A stretch of DNA of 5,408 bases from Rhodospirillales bacterium (lineage in GTDB: Bacteria; Pseudomonadota; Alphaproteobacteria; SMXQ01). Where the stretch lies: positions 1 through 5,408 of the forward strand of contig JAHEKA010000197.1 in the NCBI GenBank assembly GCA_024638585.1, read 5' to 3'. The notes under the pieces were generated by a model. That model searched no databases and was not told the origin of the DNA. It saw only the letters and a list, made by a program, of their open reading frames with translations. The position numbers were made by a program, and so were the translations under genes. This document shows positions 1 to 5,408 of the stretch, in pieces (positions within the stretch are counted from its first letter, which is position 1; every line of letters begins with the position of its first letter).

Positions 1-921
1 AAAGAACCGACCCGAGCGCAGGTAGTCCGTGAGCGCATCCTTGGGGATCCGGGTGATGGTGGTGTCCGCCCGGTAGCTCGGCAGGTAGTGGCCCATGCGG
101 CCCGCCATATAGAACAGCCACTCCGCACCGTATTCCAGGAACGCCACCTTGAGGTCGGGATAGGTGTCCATCATGCCGTGCCCGACCACGGCGACGAAGC
201 CCAGAACCGCGGGCAACCCCATGCCGATGGAATGGGCGTCCAGGCGGCTCTGGCACAGGCGCTCGAAGGGCGGGAAGCTCATCCCCATATGCACGCAGAC
301 CGGGAGACCGCTCGCCGCCAGCTCATCCCACACCGGCTTGAACGGCGGATGCGACAACATGTAATCGCCGGCCGTGCCGTAGACCACCGCGGCGCTGGCG
401 CCGAGCTCCTTCATTTCGCCGACCGCGGCGCAGCCCTCGGCCACGTCCCGCAAGGGCAGCAGGCCCGCCCATTTGAGACGCTCGGGCGCGGCCCGGCACT
501 GGCGGCCGACATAGCGGTTGTAGGCCCGCATCAACGCCGCCTCGAAACCGGGATCGGTGGTCGCGTTGGCGTAAAGGGTGGTCGGGAAAATGATCTGCGC
601 GTCGATGCCCGCCCGGTCCATGCCGGAGAGCCGCGCGGCGGGATCGGACAGGTCGCGGTTGCCGATCTTGTCCGCCGGCGCACCGTAATCCGCCAGGGTG
701 GAGGTCGGCCGGTTGGCCCCCTGGGTCGCCGCGCCATAGGGGTGGGGCTGCATGCGCCCGTCGATCAGCCAGCCCGAATCCCATTTCCCCATGCCGTCGC
801 GATCGCCCACCGTCAGGGGCCGCGGCCGGCGCGCCCGATAAGCCTCAGGCAGGTCCTCCCACATGCGCGGGCTGAGCAGCACGTGGGAATCGGCGTCGTA
901 AACACGGTAATTCTTGAGCAT
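1..921 (-). CDS. Amidohydrolase-2 family metal-dependent hydrolase, C-terminus cut by window edge
   Basis: The reading frame starts at ATG 921-919 and stays open to base 1, giving 307 residues; the stop lies outside the window. The start is well set: AGGAGG at 931-936 is 9 nt upstream. Visible family marks are an N-terminal DADSH motif (D9, D11, H13), the place where this TIM-barrel superfamily has its first metal ligands, then HPPFKPVWDEL (from H191), VCVHMG (H211, a probable second-strand metal ligand) and AFLEYGAEW (260-268). The C-terminal catalytic Asp region, usually near residue 320 or later, is missing only because the window ends. Relatives hydrolyse or decarboxylate small organic acids, including aromatic-pathway intermediates; the substrate cannot be read here. 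No signal peptide is seen, so the protein is probably cytoplasmic. It lies 105 nt downstream of the binding-protein gene on the same strand, separated by hairpins, so co-transcription is possible but may be attenuated. The family call is firm; the function is open. Confidence 0.9.
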   Translation of the reverse strand, partial: MLKNYRVYDADSHVLLSPRMWEDLPEAYRARRPRPLTVGDRDGMGKWDSGWLIDGRMQPHPYGAATQGANRPTSTLADYGAPADKIGNRDLSDPAARLSGMDRAGIDAQIIFPTTLYANATTDPGFEAALMRAYNRYVGRQCRAAPERLKWAGLLPLRDVAEGCAAVGEMKELGASAAVVYGTAGDYMLSHPPFKPVWDELAASGLPVCVHMGMSFPPFERLCQSRLDAHSIGMGLPAVLGFVAVVGHGMMDTYPDLKVAFLEYGAEWLFYMAGRMGHYLPSYRADTTITRIPKDALTDYLRSGRFF

Positions 922-957
922 CGGCCTTCCCCTCCTCTGTTCAGACGCCGAAGCCGC

Positions 958-985
958 AAGGGACCGGCCCGTGGGCCGGTCCCTC
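958..985 (-). terminator. Strong GC-rich hairpin after the binding-protein gene
   Basis: A perfect 10-bp stem (960-969 with 974-983) with a 4-nt loop lies 42 nt past the binding-protein stop; flanking A-T and G-T pairs can lengthen it slightly. The base run after it on the minus strand (TTGCGGCTT) is a poor U-tract, so it may be a leaky terminator or an mRNA-stabilising hairpin that sets binding-protein transcript level above that of the downstream amidohydrolase. The symmetrical stem could also act on the plus strand, but no plus-strand gene ends here. Confidence 0.55.
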
Positions 986-995
986 TTGTCAGTTT

Positions 996-1011
996 GGGGG
1001 ACGGTTCCCCC
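996..1011 (-). other. Second short hairpin between binding-protein stop and terminator-like stem
   Basis: GGGGGA (996-1001) pairs with TCCCCC (1006-1011) around a 4-nt loop. It overlaps the end of a 10-bp palindrome CCGGCGCCGG at 1010-1019, so the two folds compete. On the minus-strand transcript it comes just after the stop codon at 1029-1027 and just before the larger hairpin, giving a tandem-hairpin 3' end. It may block 3' exonucleases; no function is shown. Confidence 0.35.
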
Positions 1012-1026
1012 GGCGCCGGAGGACCG

Positions 1027-2409
1027 CTACTTCTTGCAGGCCACCTGCTTGGCCGTCTGGTCGTGACCCGGATAGGTGATCTCGCAGGTCATGCCCTTCT
1101 TGACGGACTTGCGGCCGGTCCGGTTGCCGTCGACCAACACGATGGTCCGTGAGCTCGATATCCGAACCTTCTGTTCCTTGCCGCCAACCTGGAAGTGGTA
1201 GCGCCGGCCGCCCCGCTTGACCGCGGAGATCTTGGCGTTGACCGTCTGCATCTTGAGGCCCTTGCGCTTGAACCACAGGCCGTCCCAATGCTTGACCAGC
1301 TCGGCCTTTTCCTTGCGCCACAGGTCCTCCCGGTAGAAGACCCGCTTGCTGTCGTCGATCTTCAGGCCTGGCAGGGCGTCGAGCCCGGCGGCCTGCAAAT
1401 CCTTATACAGCGGCGTGTAATGGGCGCTGTGGAACTGGGCCAGCTGGCCTTCGCGGCTCAGGAACCAGTTCACGAACAGGCGGGCCGCGTTCTCATTGCC
1501 GCCCTTTAAGACGCCAACCGGCGACACCGTGGTCGGGACCACCGGGCCTGGGCAATGCAGGCCAATCGGCGTGCCTTTCTTTTGCAGCACCGAGGTCCGA
1601 TGCACGGTGCCCGCGATCAGGCCGTCGAATTCCCCCGCGCCCAACAGCTGCATCGCCGCGTTGTTGCCTTCCTTGCGCAACTGCGGCTTGAGCTTCAGGA
1701 ACATCTGGGTCAGGTAATTCTTGGTCCACTTCTCGCCCTTGACGACCCAGAGGTGGAGCGCCCAGTAATCGGGCCGGTTGACCAGCGCCAGGTTCTTGCC
1801 CGCCCAGCGCTTGCTGGAGAGGATGTCCTCCCAGGTCTTGGGCAGATCCTCTTGCTTGACCTTCTTGGTGTTGTAGCTGAAGCAGCGGGTCAGGAATCGT
1901 TGCCCGACGTAGTTGCCGCTGGGGCTCTTCATGGATTTCGGGACCAGCTTGTAGACCGGCAAATCGGTGAGATTGACCAGAGCGTTGAGCTTCTCGAACT
2001 GGAAGGTGTTGCCGCCGAAGCCCATGATCGCATCGACGATGACCTTGCCGGACTTCATGGCGATGAGGGGCTTGATCACCCGGTCGTAGCGGTTGGCCCG
2101 GGCGTAATTCACCTCGACCCCGGGATAGCGTTCCTTGAAGGGGCGGATGAAATCGCGGAACTGCCTCGGGTCGTGGGTTGCACCGATGCGCACCTGGCCT
2201 TCCTTCTTTGCCGCGTCCAGCATCGCTTTCGGCACCTTGAGGGCCTGGTCAAGGTCTTTCAACACACTGGCATCGAGCTTGAGCTTCTTCAGCATGTCCT
2301 GGGTCGACTTGGGAAGGTCCGCGGCCCCCGCGACCGGTGCCAGGGAACCGAATCCCATGCCCCCTGCGACCAGCACCGCCAGTCCCAGTTTCACTGCATT
2401 ACGCGTCAT
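1027..2409 (-). CDS. ABC transporter periplasmic substrate-binding protein (COG1840/AfuA-like) with C-terminal extension
   Basis: This 460-residue protein has a Sec signal peptide: basic MTRNAVK, a hydrophobic stretch 8-27, and a likely cut after AGA at residue 29. The mature part is a type 2 periplasmic-binding fold. KKEGQVRIGAT (68-78) opens lobe 1, and FIRPFKERYPGVEVNY (87-102), TWEDILSSKRWAGKNLALV (192-210) and ARLFVNWFLSREGQ (309-322) match landmarks of the Fe3+/2-aminoethylphosphonate/organic-solute binding proteins. The paired Tyr iron ligands of FbpA-type proteins are not evident, so an organic solute is likelier than iron (inference). Family members usually have about 330-360 residues. 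The excess is a linker at 31-66 and a basic, beta-rich extension at about 388-460 with two cysteines (C442, C458). The start is supported by AGGAGG at 2418-2423, 8 nt upstream, and a possible small ORF ends in overlap with it. The protein should deliver its ligand to the fused permease at 3185-4963. Confidence 0.9.
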   Translation of the reverse strand: MTRNAVKLGLAVLVAGGMGFGSLAPVAGAADLPKSTQDMLKKLKLDASVLKDLDQALKVPKAMLDAAKKEGQVRIGATHDPRQFRDFIRPFKERYPGVEVNYARANRYDRVIKPLIAMKSGKVIVDAIMGFGGNTFQFEKLNALVNLTDLPVYKLVPKSMKSPSGNYVGQRFLTRCFSYNTKKVKQEDLPKTWEDILSSKRWAGKNLALVNRPDYWALHLWVVKGEKWTKNYLTQMFLKLKPQLRKEGNNAAMQLLGAGEFDGLIAGTVHRTSVLQKKGTPIGLHCPGPVVPTTVSPVGVLKGGNENAARLFVNWFLSREGQLAQFHSAHYTPLYKDLQAAGLDALPGLKIDDSKRVFYREDLWRKEKAELVKHWDGLWFKRKGLKMQTVNAKISAVKRGGRRYHFQVGGKEQKVRISSSRTIVLVDGNRTGRKSVKKGMTCEITYPGHDQTAKQVACKK

Positions 2410-2546
2410 CGTGCATGCCTCCTCGTTTTGCGGTTCTTGTCGTGCATCGCCGTCGGCGGCCCGAACGGCGCGCCCCAGCGGGGCAGCCGGAGCCGCGGAA
2501 AATCCATCGCCGAATGATAGAAAGCGGTAGCCTGATTGGGCGTCAT
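2406..2546 (-). CDS. Possible small ORF (46 aa) translationally coupled to the binding-protein gene
   Basis: An ATG at 2546-2544 opens 46 codons ending in TGA at 2408-2406; the stop overlaps the binding-protein ATG as ATGA. GGGAG at 2554-2558, 7 nt upstream, is an acceptable ribosome binding site. About three quarters of the codons end in G or C, as in the neighbouring genes. The predicted peptide is soluble, with a Pro/Arg/Trp-rich centre (FPRLRLPRWGAPFGPP, 16-31) and a basic tail (KNRKTRRHAR). No signal peptide, membrane segment or known family is recognised. The AGG-AGG codons of the tail are the ribosome binding site of the next gene, so translation here would directly affect initiation there. 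It may be a leader peptide, a real small protein, or chance in GC-rich DNA. Confidence 0.4.
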   Translation of the reverse strand: MTPNQATAFYHSAMDFPRLRLPRWGAPFGPPTAMHDKNRKTRRHAR

Positions 2547-2729
2547 GCCCGGTCTCCCTGCAGCGCCGGACGATACACGTTGATTACTTTTCCGCCCCGT
2601 CTCCGCAGGGCGCTCGTCAAATCGAATCTATAAGGAATTGCAAAAAAAAGATACCGTTTCGGAAATTTGCAAATGCACCTGGGTCCCGCCGAGCGTGAAC
2701 AGGTGAGTCAGGGAAAGGAGGCCGAGGCC
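2547..2729. promoter_or_regulatory. AT-rich divergent intergenic region with palindrome and A-tract
   Basis: This gap lies between the minus-strand binding-protein block and the plus-strand VOC gene and must hold promoters for one or both. Bases about 2610-2675 are much richer in A/T than the surroundings, with an uninterrupted run of eight A at 2642-2649 and a perfect 10-bp palindrome ATTTGCAAAT at 2665-2674; a related AATTGCAAA lies at 2636-2644. TATAAG at 2630-2635 (plus) and TATAGA on the minus strand of the same spot resemble -10 boxes, but no convincing -35 partner was found, so no promoter is placed. The palindrome could be a repressor site. Confidence 0.4.
2716..2721 (+). promoter_or_regulatory. 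Ribosome binding site that sets the VOC gene start at GTG 2730
   Basis: AGGAGG, within a longer AAAGGAGG, stands 8 nt before GTG 2730-2732. Upstream in-frame starts (TTG 2667, ATG 2673) lack such a site and would add a tail with no similarity to the fold. The in-frame ATG at 2748 is too far from the site. Confidence 0.75.
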
Positions 2730-3161
2730 GTGTTCAAGACGAAAGGAATGGTCCATTTCACCATCCCGGTGACCGATCTCGCCCGGGCAAAGGCTTTCTA
2801 TTGCGACCTGCTGGGTTTCGACTTCGTCCGTGAAAGTCCACGCATGGTGTTCTGCCGGTCCGAGGACGACTACTTCGTCCTCACGGTCTCAAAGATGCCG
2901 ATTCATCCCAACGAAGAAGGTGCCGTCAGCATCCATCATGCTTTCTACGTCGAACCCGAAGAGTTCGACCGTGCGGTGGCCTATCTCAAAGACAGCGGCG
3001 TGTCGATCGCCAAGGAAGAGACGCGCGGGCCCGAGGCCGCGTTCGGCGGACGGCATTGCTACTTCCACGATCCGGACGGAAACGTGCTGGAATTGCTCGA
3101 CCCTGCTTGCGGGATCGCGGCGTCCAAGGCCGGGTTCTACGCCGAGAACCTACCGGACTGA
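2730..3161 (+). CDS. VOC superfamily protein (glyoxalase/bleomycin-resistance/dioxygenase fold)
   Basis: This 143-residue protein begins at GTG 2730 and ends at TGA 3159-3161. The length is normal for a single-chain VOC protein of two beta-alpha-beta-beta-beta modules. Module one starts with MVHFTIPVTDLARAKAFY (7-24) followed by LLGF; H9 is at the usual first metal position. Module two has SIHHAFYV (67-74; H69 or H70 as second ligand) and closes with YFHDPDGNVLELLDP (111-125), the classic VOC ending, where E121 is the expected third ligand. The metal set therefore looks intact. The family covers glyoxalase I, fosfomycin resistance proteins, extradiol dioxygenases and many unassigned enzymes; the reaction cannot be chosen from sequence. 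It is likely cytoplasmic. It lies opposite to the transporter genes, divergent from the binding protein and 23 bp from the convergent permease stop, so it is probably transcribed on its own from the AT-rich region upstream. Confidence 0.88.
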   Translation: MFKTKGMVHFTIPVTDLARAKAFYCDLLGFDFVRESPRMVFCRSEDDYFVLTVSKMPIHPNEEGAVSIHHAFYVEPEEFDRAVAYLKDSGVSIAKEETRGPEAAFGGRHCYFHDPDGNVLELLDPACGIAASKAGFYAENLPD

Positions 3162-3177
3162 CAACGCCGCAACGCCG

Positions 3178-3191
3178 CGGCTGATCAGCCG
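3178..3191. other. 14-bp perfect palindrome over the permease stop codon
   Basis: CGGCTGATCAGCCG is self-complementary and contains the permease TGA (3187-3185). It lies in the 23-bp gap and overlap zone between two convergent genes, next to a tandem repeat of CAACGCCG (3162-3169 and 3170-3177). With no loop and no T-run on either side it is a poor intrinsic terminator; it could pair only as a short stem with unpaired centre. It may simply be a chance result of local GC-rich sequence. Confidence 0.3.
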
Positions 3192-4963
3192 GGACCCGCC
3201 TGCTGGATCTTCGCACCGCGTCCGAAGCCCATCAACCGGAGGCCGAGGGTGATGATCATCAGCGCGACGATCAACAGCACGCCGATGACACCCACACCGC
3301 CCACTTCGCCTTCGTCCCACATGCGCCAGATGAGGACCGCCAACACCCGGTTTTCCGCGCCGTCATAGAGGATCAGCGGCACGCTGGCATGACGAACGGC
3401 ATGCAACATGCACCAGATCCACAACCCCACGATGGTCGGCAGCAACAGGGGATAGAAGATCCGCCACATGGTGCGCCAATGGGGCGCGCCGGACACCTGG
3501 GCGGCCTCCTCCAACTCCTTGTGGATTTGCAGGATGGCCGCGTTCATGGACCGCGTCCCGTAGGACAGGAAGCCGATGGTGAATGCGATGGTCATGGCGA
3601 TGATGCCGCCATGGATGGGAATACCGCCGTGGATATCCATCTGCAGGAACAGCCACAGGAAGGCCAGGCCCATAACGATGCCGGGAATGGCATGGGGCAT
3701 GAACGCCAGCTGGTCGAGGAACTTGCGGCCCCAGAACTTGGACCGCACCACGATCAGAGACACCAGGAAGGACAGCACGACAGTCGCGGTCGAGGTCAGC
3801 AGCACCATCACCGTCGTGTTCCACATCACGGTGCCGATCAGATCGGTGTTGAACACGTCGTAATAGTTGGCGAGGGTCAGATTCTCGAACGCCTCCCAGG
3901 ACGGCACCTGAAGGAACGGTGTCAGCGAGACATAGAGCAGCACCAGGAACGGCAGGAAGATCGATGCCGTCAAGAAGATCACGACGGCCCCGACGCCCAG
4001 CCACTTCCAGCGCCCCAGGTCCAGTTCCCTCGGCCGGTAGCCCTTGCCGGTAATGATGGTGAAGCGCTCCGATTTGGCGATCACCCGGGAGTAGAGATAG
4101 GTTGCGATGATGGCGATGAAAACGTAGATGATGCCGAGCGCATTCGCCTGGCCATAGACCGGTTCCTCCCCCACCGAATGCAGAATCGCATAGATCTTGG
4201 TGGAGAACACATAGATCCCCGAGGGGAGGCCCAGGATGCCCGGGACCTCGAACACCTCCAGCGCCGTCATGCCGTTATAGATGGTGACGGCAAGAAGACC
4301 CGGCAGCATCAATTTGAGGGTGACCTTGCGCAGTGTCGATCGAGGATGGGCACCGGACATGAAGGCGGCTTCCTCCAGCGACGGGTCCATGGAGCGCAAG
4401 AGCGGCACCAGCATCAGGAAGGCGGTCGGAACCAGACGCAGCCCCTCGACGAACATCATCCCTTCCAGGGTATAGATGTTGATCGGGTTCATGGGGATGC
4501 CAAGCACCTCGATCAGGAACTGATTGAGGAAGCCGATCCGCGGCGATCCCAACAGCACCCAAGCCATCGCCTGCAGCAGGCCGGGCATGGCAAGCGTCAT
4601 GGGGACGCCCGCGTAGATCCATATTTTGCCGGGGATATTGGTGCGCTCCACCAGCCAGGCAAGCGCCGCCGCCATGGTGATGCCGAAGGCCGTCGCGCCG
4701 GTGACGTAATAGAAGGTATTTGTGAAGAGCGAATAAGTGGTGGGATCGGTCCAGACGTCGATGTAGTTGTCCCAGCCGAGTTCGTTCAGGGAGAAGTCGG
4801 CGGGCAGGCTGGCCTGCGAAAAAGAGCCCAGGACCAGCATGATCACCGGCGTAATCACGAACACGGCGACGATCGTGAAAACGATCCAATGCCACCAGAC
4901 AACCTGACCGGCTCGCTTGACCGCAAAATCACGAACCGCGCCGACCGCTTGCGTCGCCGTCAT
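3185..4963 (-). CDS. ABC importer permease with two fused transmembrane domains (FbpB/AfuB-like, COG1178)
   Basis: This 592-residue inner-membrane protein starts at ATG 4963 behind GGGAGG at 4969-4974. About 12 hydrophobic segments can be marked, six per half: roughly 25-47, 80-104, 117-140, 168-190, 221-240, 272-292, then 322-346, 378-406, 417-441, 453-470, 504-526 and 554-578. Each half carries an EAA loop, the coupling helix for the ATPase: LEEAAFMSGAHP with a downstream LP (196-221) and LEEAAQVSGAPH with a downstream LP (483-509). Two BPD_transp_1 domains in one chain is the usual layout of the Fe3+/organic-solute importers that use COG1840 binding proteins, and the length fits. The frame is open upstream to 5215, but those 84 residues are basic and unlike a permease, overlap the divergent CMD-like gene and have no better ribosome site. 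It likely forms the channel for the binding protein at 1027-2409. The ATPase partner is not in view. Confidence 0.93.
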   Translation of the reverse strand: MTATQAVGAVRDFAVKRAGQVVWWHWIVFTIVAVFVITPVIMLVLGSFSQASLPADFSLNELGWDNYIDVWTDPTTYSLFTNTFYYVTGATAFGITMAAALAWLVERTNIPGKIWIYAGVPMTLAMPGLLQAMAWVLLGSPRIGFLNQFLIEVLGIPMNPINIYTLEGMMFVEGLRLVPTAFLMLVPLLRSMDPSLEEAAFMSGAHPRSTLRKVTLKLMLPGLLAVTIYNGMTALEVFEVPGILGLPSGIYVFSTKIYAILHSVGEEPVYGQANALGIIYVFIAIIATYLYSRVIAKSERFTIITGKGYRPRELDLGRWKWLGVGAVVIFLTASIFLPFLVLLYVSLTPFLQVPSWEAFENLTLANYYDVFNTDLIGTVMWNTTVMVLLTSTATVVLSFLVSLIVVRSKFWGRKFLDQLAFMPHAIPGIVMGLAFLWLFLQMDIHGGIPIHGGIIAMTIAFTIGFLSYGTRSMNAAILQIHKELEEAAQVSGAPHWRTMWRIFYPLLLPTIVGLWIWCMLHAVRHASVPLILYDGAENRVLAVLIWRMWDEGEVGGVGVIGVLLIVALMIITLGLRLMGFGRGAKIQQAGPG

Positions 4964-5152
4964 CAACGCCTCCCTGCGACGGGTTGGGCCCCGCTCGCAC
5001 CGGTATTCCCAAAACGCCCTGTCTTTTTCGAACCTTAGGCCATCATTGCGCATTCCACAACCGGCGCTTCCCCTCATCACCCAGGTTCGCCTTCGCGCCG
5101 ACGTTTGATACTCTGCCTGAACCAAAGACCCGCAAAACCACAAGGGGACAGC
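4964..5152. promoter_or_regulatory. Divergent intergenic region between permease and CMD-like gene
   Basis: This 189-bp stretch has no supported gene and must carry promoters for the two diverging genes. On the plus strand GATACT at 5107-5112 resembles a -10 box about 40 nt before the CMD-like start, but the matching -35 is weak. On the minus strand no convincing pair was found. No strong inverted repeat that could be an operator was seen. Confidence 0.35.
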
Positions 5153-5408
5153 ATGGCGCGCATTCCACCCATTCCCAAGGACGCTATGACGCCGGAACAG
5201 GTCCGGGTGAACCAAAAGATCGCCGGCCCGCGCTATAGCGGTCCTGCCCGAGGGCCCTTCGCGGTCTGGCTCAGGACACCTGAATTCGCGGAAATCGCCA
5301 GCGATTTCGGCCTTTATCTTCGGACCAAGACCACCCTGCCCCGGCGGCTCCTGGAGCTCACGGTGCTGATCACCGCGCGTCAGTGGACAGCACAGTACGA
5401 ATGGGCGG
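5153..5408 (+). CDS. Carboxymuconolactone decarboxylase-like protein, N-terminal part only
   Basis: The frame opens at ATG 5153 and runs off the window after 85 codons and one base. AAGGGG at 5142-5147, 5 nt upstream, supports the start. The visible part has GPRYSGPARGPFAVWLRTPE (25-44) followed by LPRRLLELTVLITARQWTAQYEWA (62-85). The second block matches the core helix of the CMD/AhpD-like fold, in which a typical member reads as ELA-x-L-x-x-A-x-x-W-x-x-x-x-E-W-x-x-H; the expected His and the rest of the helical bundle lie beyond the window. This group includes 4-carboxymuconolactone decarboxylase and many peroxidase-like or unassigned proteins. The AhpD CxxC motif, if present, would be outside the part seen. 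It has no signal peptide and is likely cytoplasmic. It diverges from the permease, so a shared regulator could control catabolism and uptake together (inference). Confidence 0.85.
   Translation, partial: MARIPPIPKDAMTPEQVRVNQKIAGPRYSGPARGPFAVWLRTPEFAEIASDFGLYLRTKTTLPRRLLELTVLITARQWTAQYEWA

Noticed and set aside
88..1152. 354-codon open frame on the plus strand
   Set aside because: It runs antisense through the amidohydrolase, the hairpin region and the end of the binding-protein gene, with no family signature and biased composition.
1555..2517. 320-codon open frame on the plus strand
   Set aside because: It is antisense to the binding-protein gene, which has a signal peptide, ribosome site and family motifs; no domain is seen in the plus frame.
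2580..2635. TTGATT (2580) paired with TATAAG (2630) as a promoter
   Set aside because: The spacing of about 44 bp is far from the 16-18 bp needed for a sigma-70 type promoter.
2667..2729. Extended start of the VOC gene at TTG 2667 or ATG 2673
   Set aside because: There is no ribosome binding site in front of them and the added residues do not belong to the VOC fold. GTG 2730 has AGGAGG at ideal spacing, and TTG 2667 lies within the palindrome.
3389..5038. 549-codon open frame on the plus strand opposite the permease
   Set aside because: Its composition (very rich in His, Gln, Asp, Arg, Gly) is typical of the antisense of a GC-rich membrane-protein gene. It has no recognisable domain, and the opposite strand clearly encodes a permease.
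4999..5065. TTGTGG / TAAGGT on the minus strand with 17-bp spacing as the permease promoter
   Set aside because: Only three of six bases match in each box, which is expected by chance in a region of this length.
4964..5215. 84-residue N-terminal extension of the permease frame
   Set aside because: The extra residues are basic, lack membrane or domain character, would overlap the divergent CMD-like gene, and ATG 4963 has GGGAGG 5 nt upstream.

Overview
The window is GC-rich, with strong G/C bias at third codon positions and clear AGGAGG-type ribosome binding sites. It looks like a piece of a proteobacterial chromosome. An alphaproteobacterium or similar soil or marine lineage is plausible because the gene mix (binding-protein-dependent ABC importer, amidohydrolase-2, VOC protein and carboxymuconolactone-decarboxylase-like protein) is common there, but nothing seen fixes the taxon. 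No RNA genes, insertion sequences, CRISPR repeats or phage genes were seen.

Layout, left to right. Positions 1-921 (minus) hold the N-terminal 307 residues of an amidohydrolase-2 family metal-dependent hydrolase whose C-terminus lies outside the window. Positions 922-1026 hold tandem hairpins. Positions 1027-2409 (minus) encode a secreted COG1840-type ABC substrate-binding protein with an unusual C-terminal extension of about 73 residues. Directly upstream, a possible 46-codon small ORF (2406-2546, minus) ends in an ATGA overlap with the start of the binding-protein gene. A short AT-rich intergenic region with a poly-A tract and a perfect palindrome separates this block from a small VOC (glyoxalase/dioxygenase fold) gene on the plus strand (2730-3161). 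This gene converges, with a 23-bp gap, on a large double-domain ABC permease gene (3185-4963, minus). A 189-bp divergent region follows, then the first 85 codons of a carboxymuconolactone-decarboxylase-like gene (5153-5408, plus), cut by the window end.

How the genes may work together (inference): the binding protein and fused permease match the FbpA/FbpB-like (AfuA/AfuB) importer layout and probably serve one transporter. The amidohydrolase, VOC and CMD-like proteins are the kind of enzymes used in catabolism of small, often aromatic, organic acids, so the locus may import and break down an organic compound rather than iron. The importer ATPase is not in the window. The VOC gene sits in opposite orientation between permease and binding protein, so the two transporter genes are unlikely to form a simple operon. 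The most unusual points are the binding protein's C-terminal domain and the translationally coupled small ORF in front of it.
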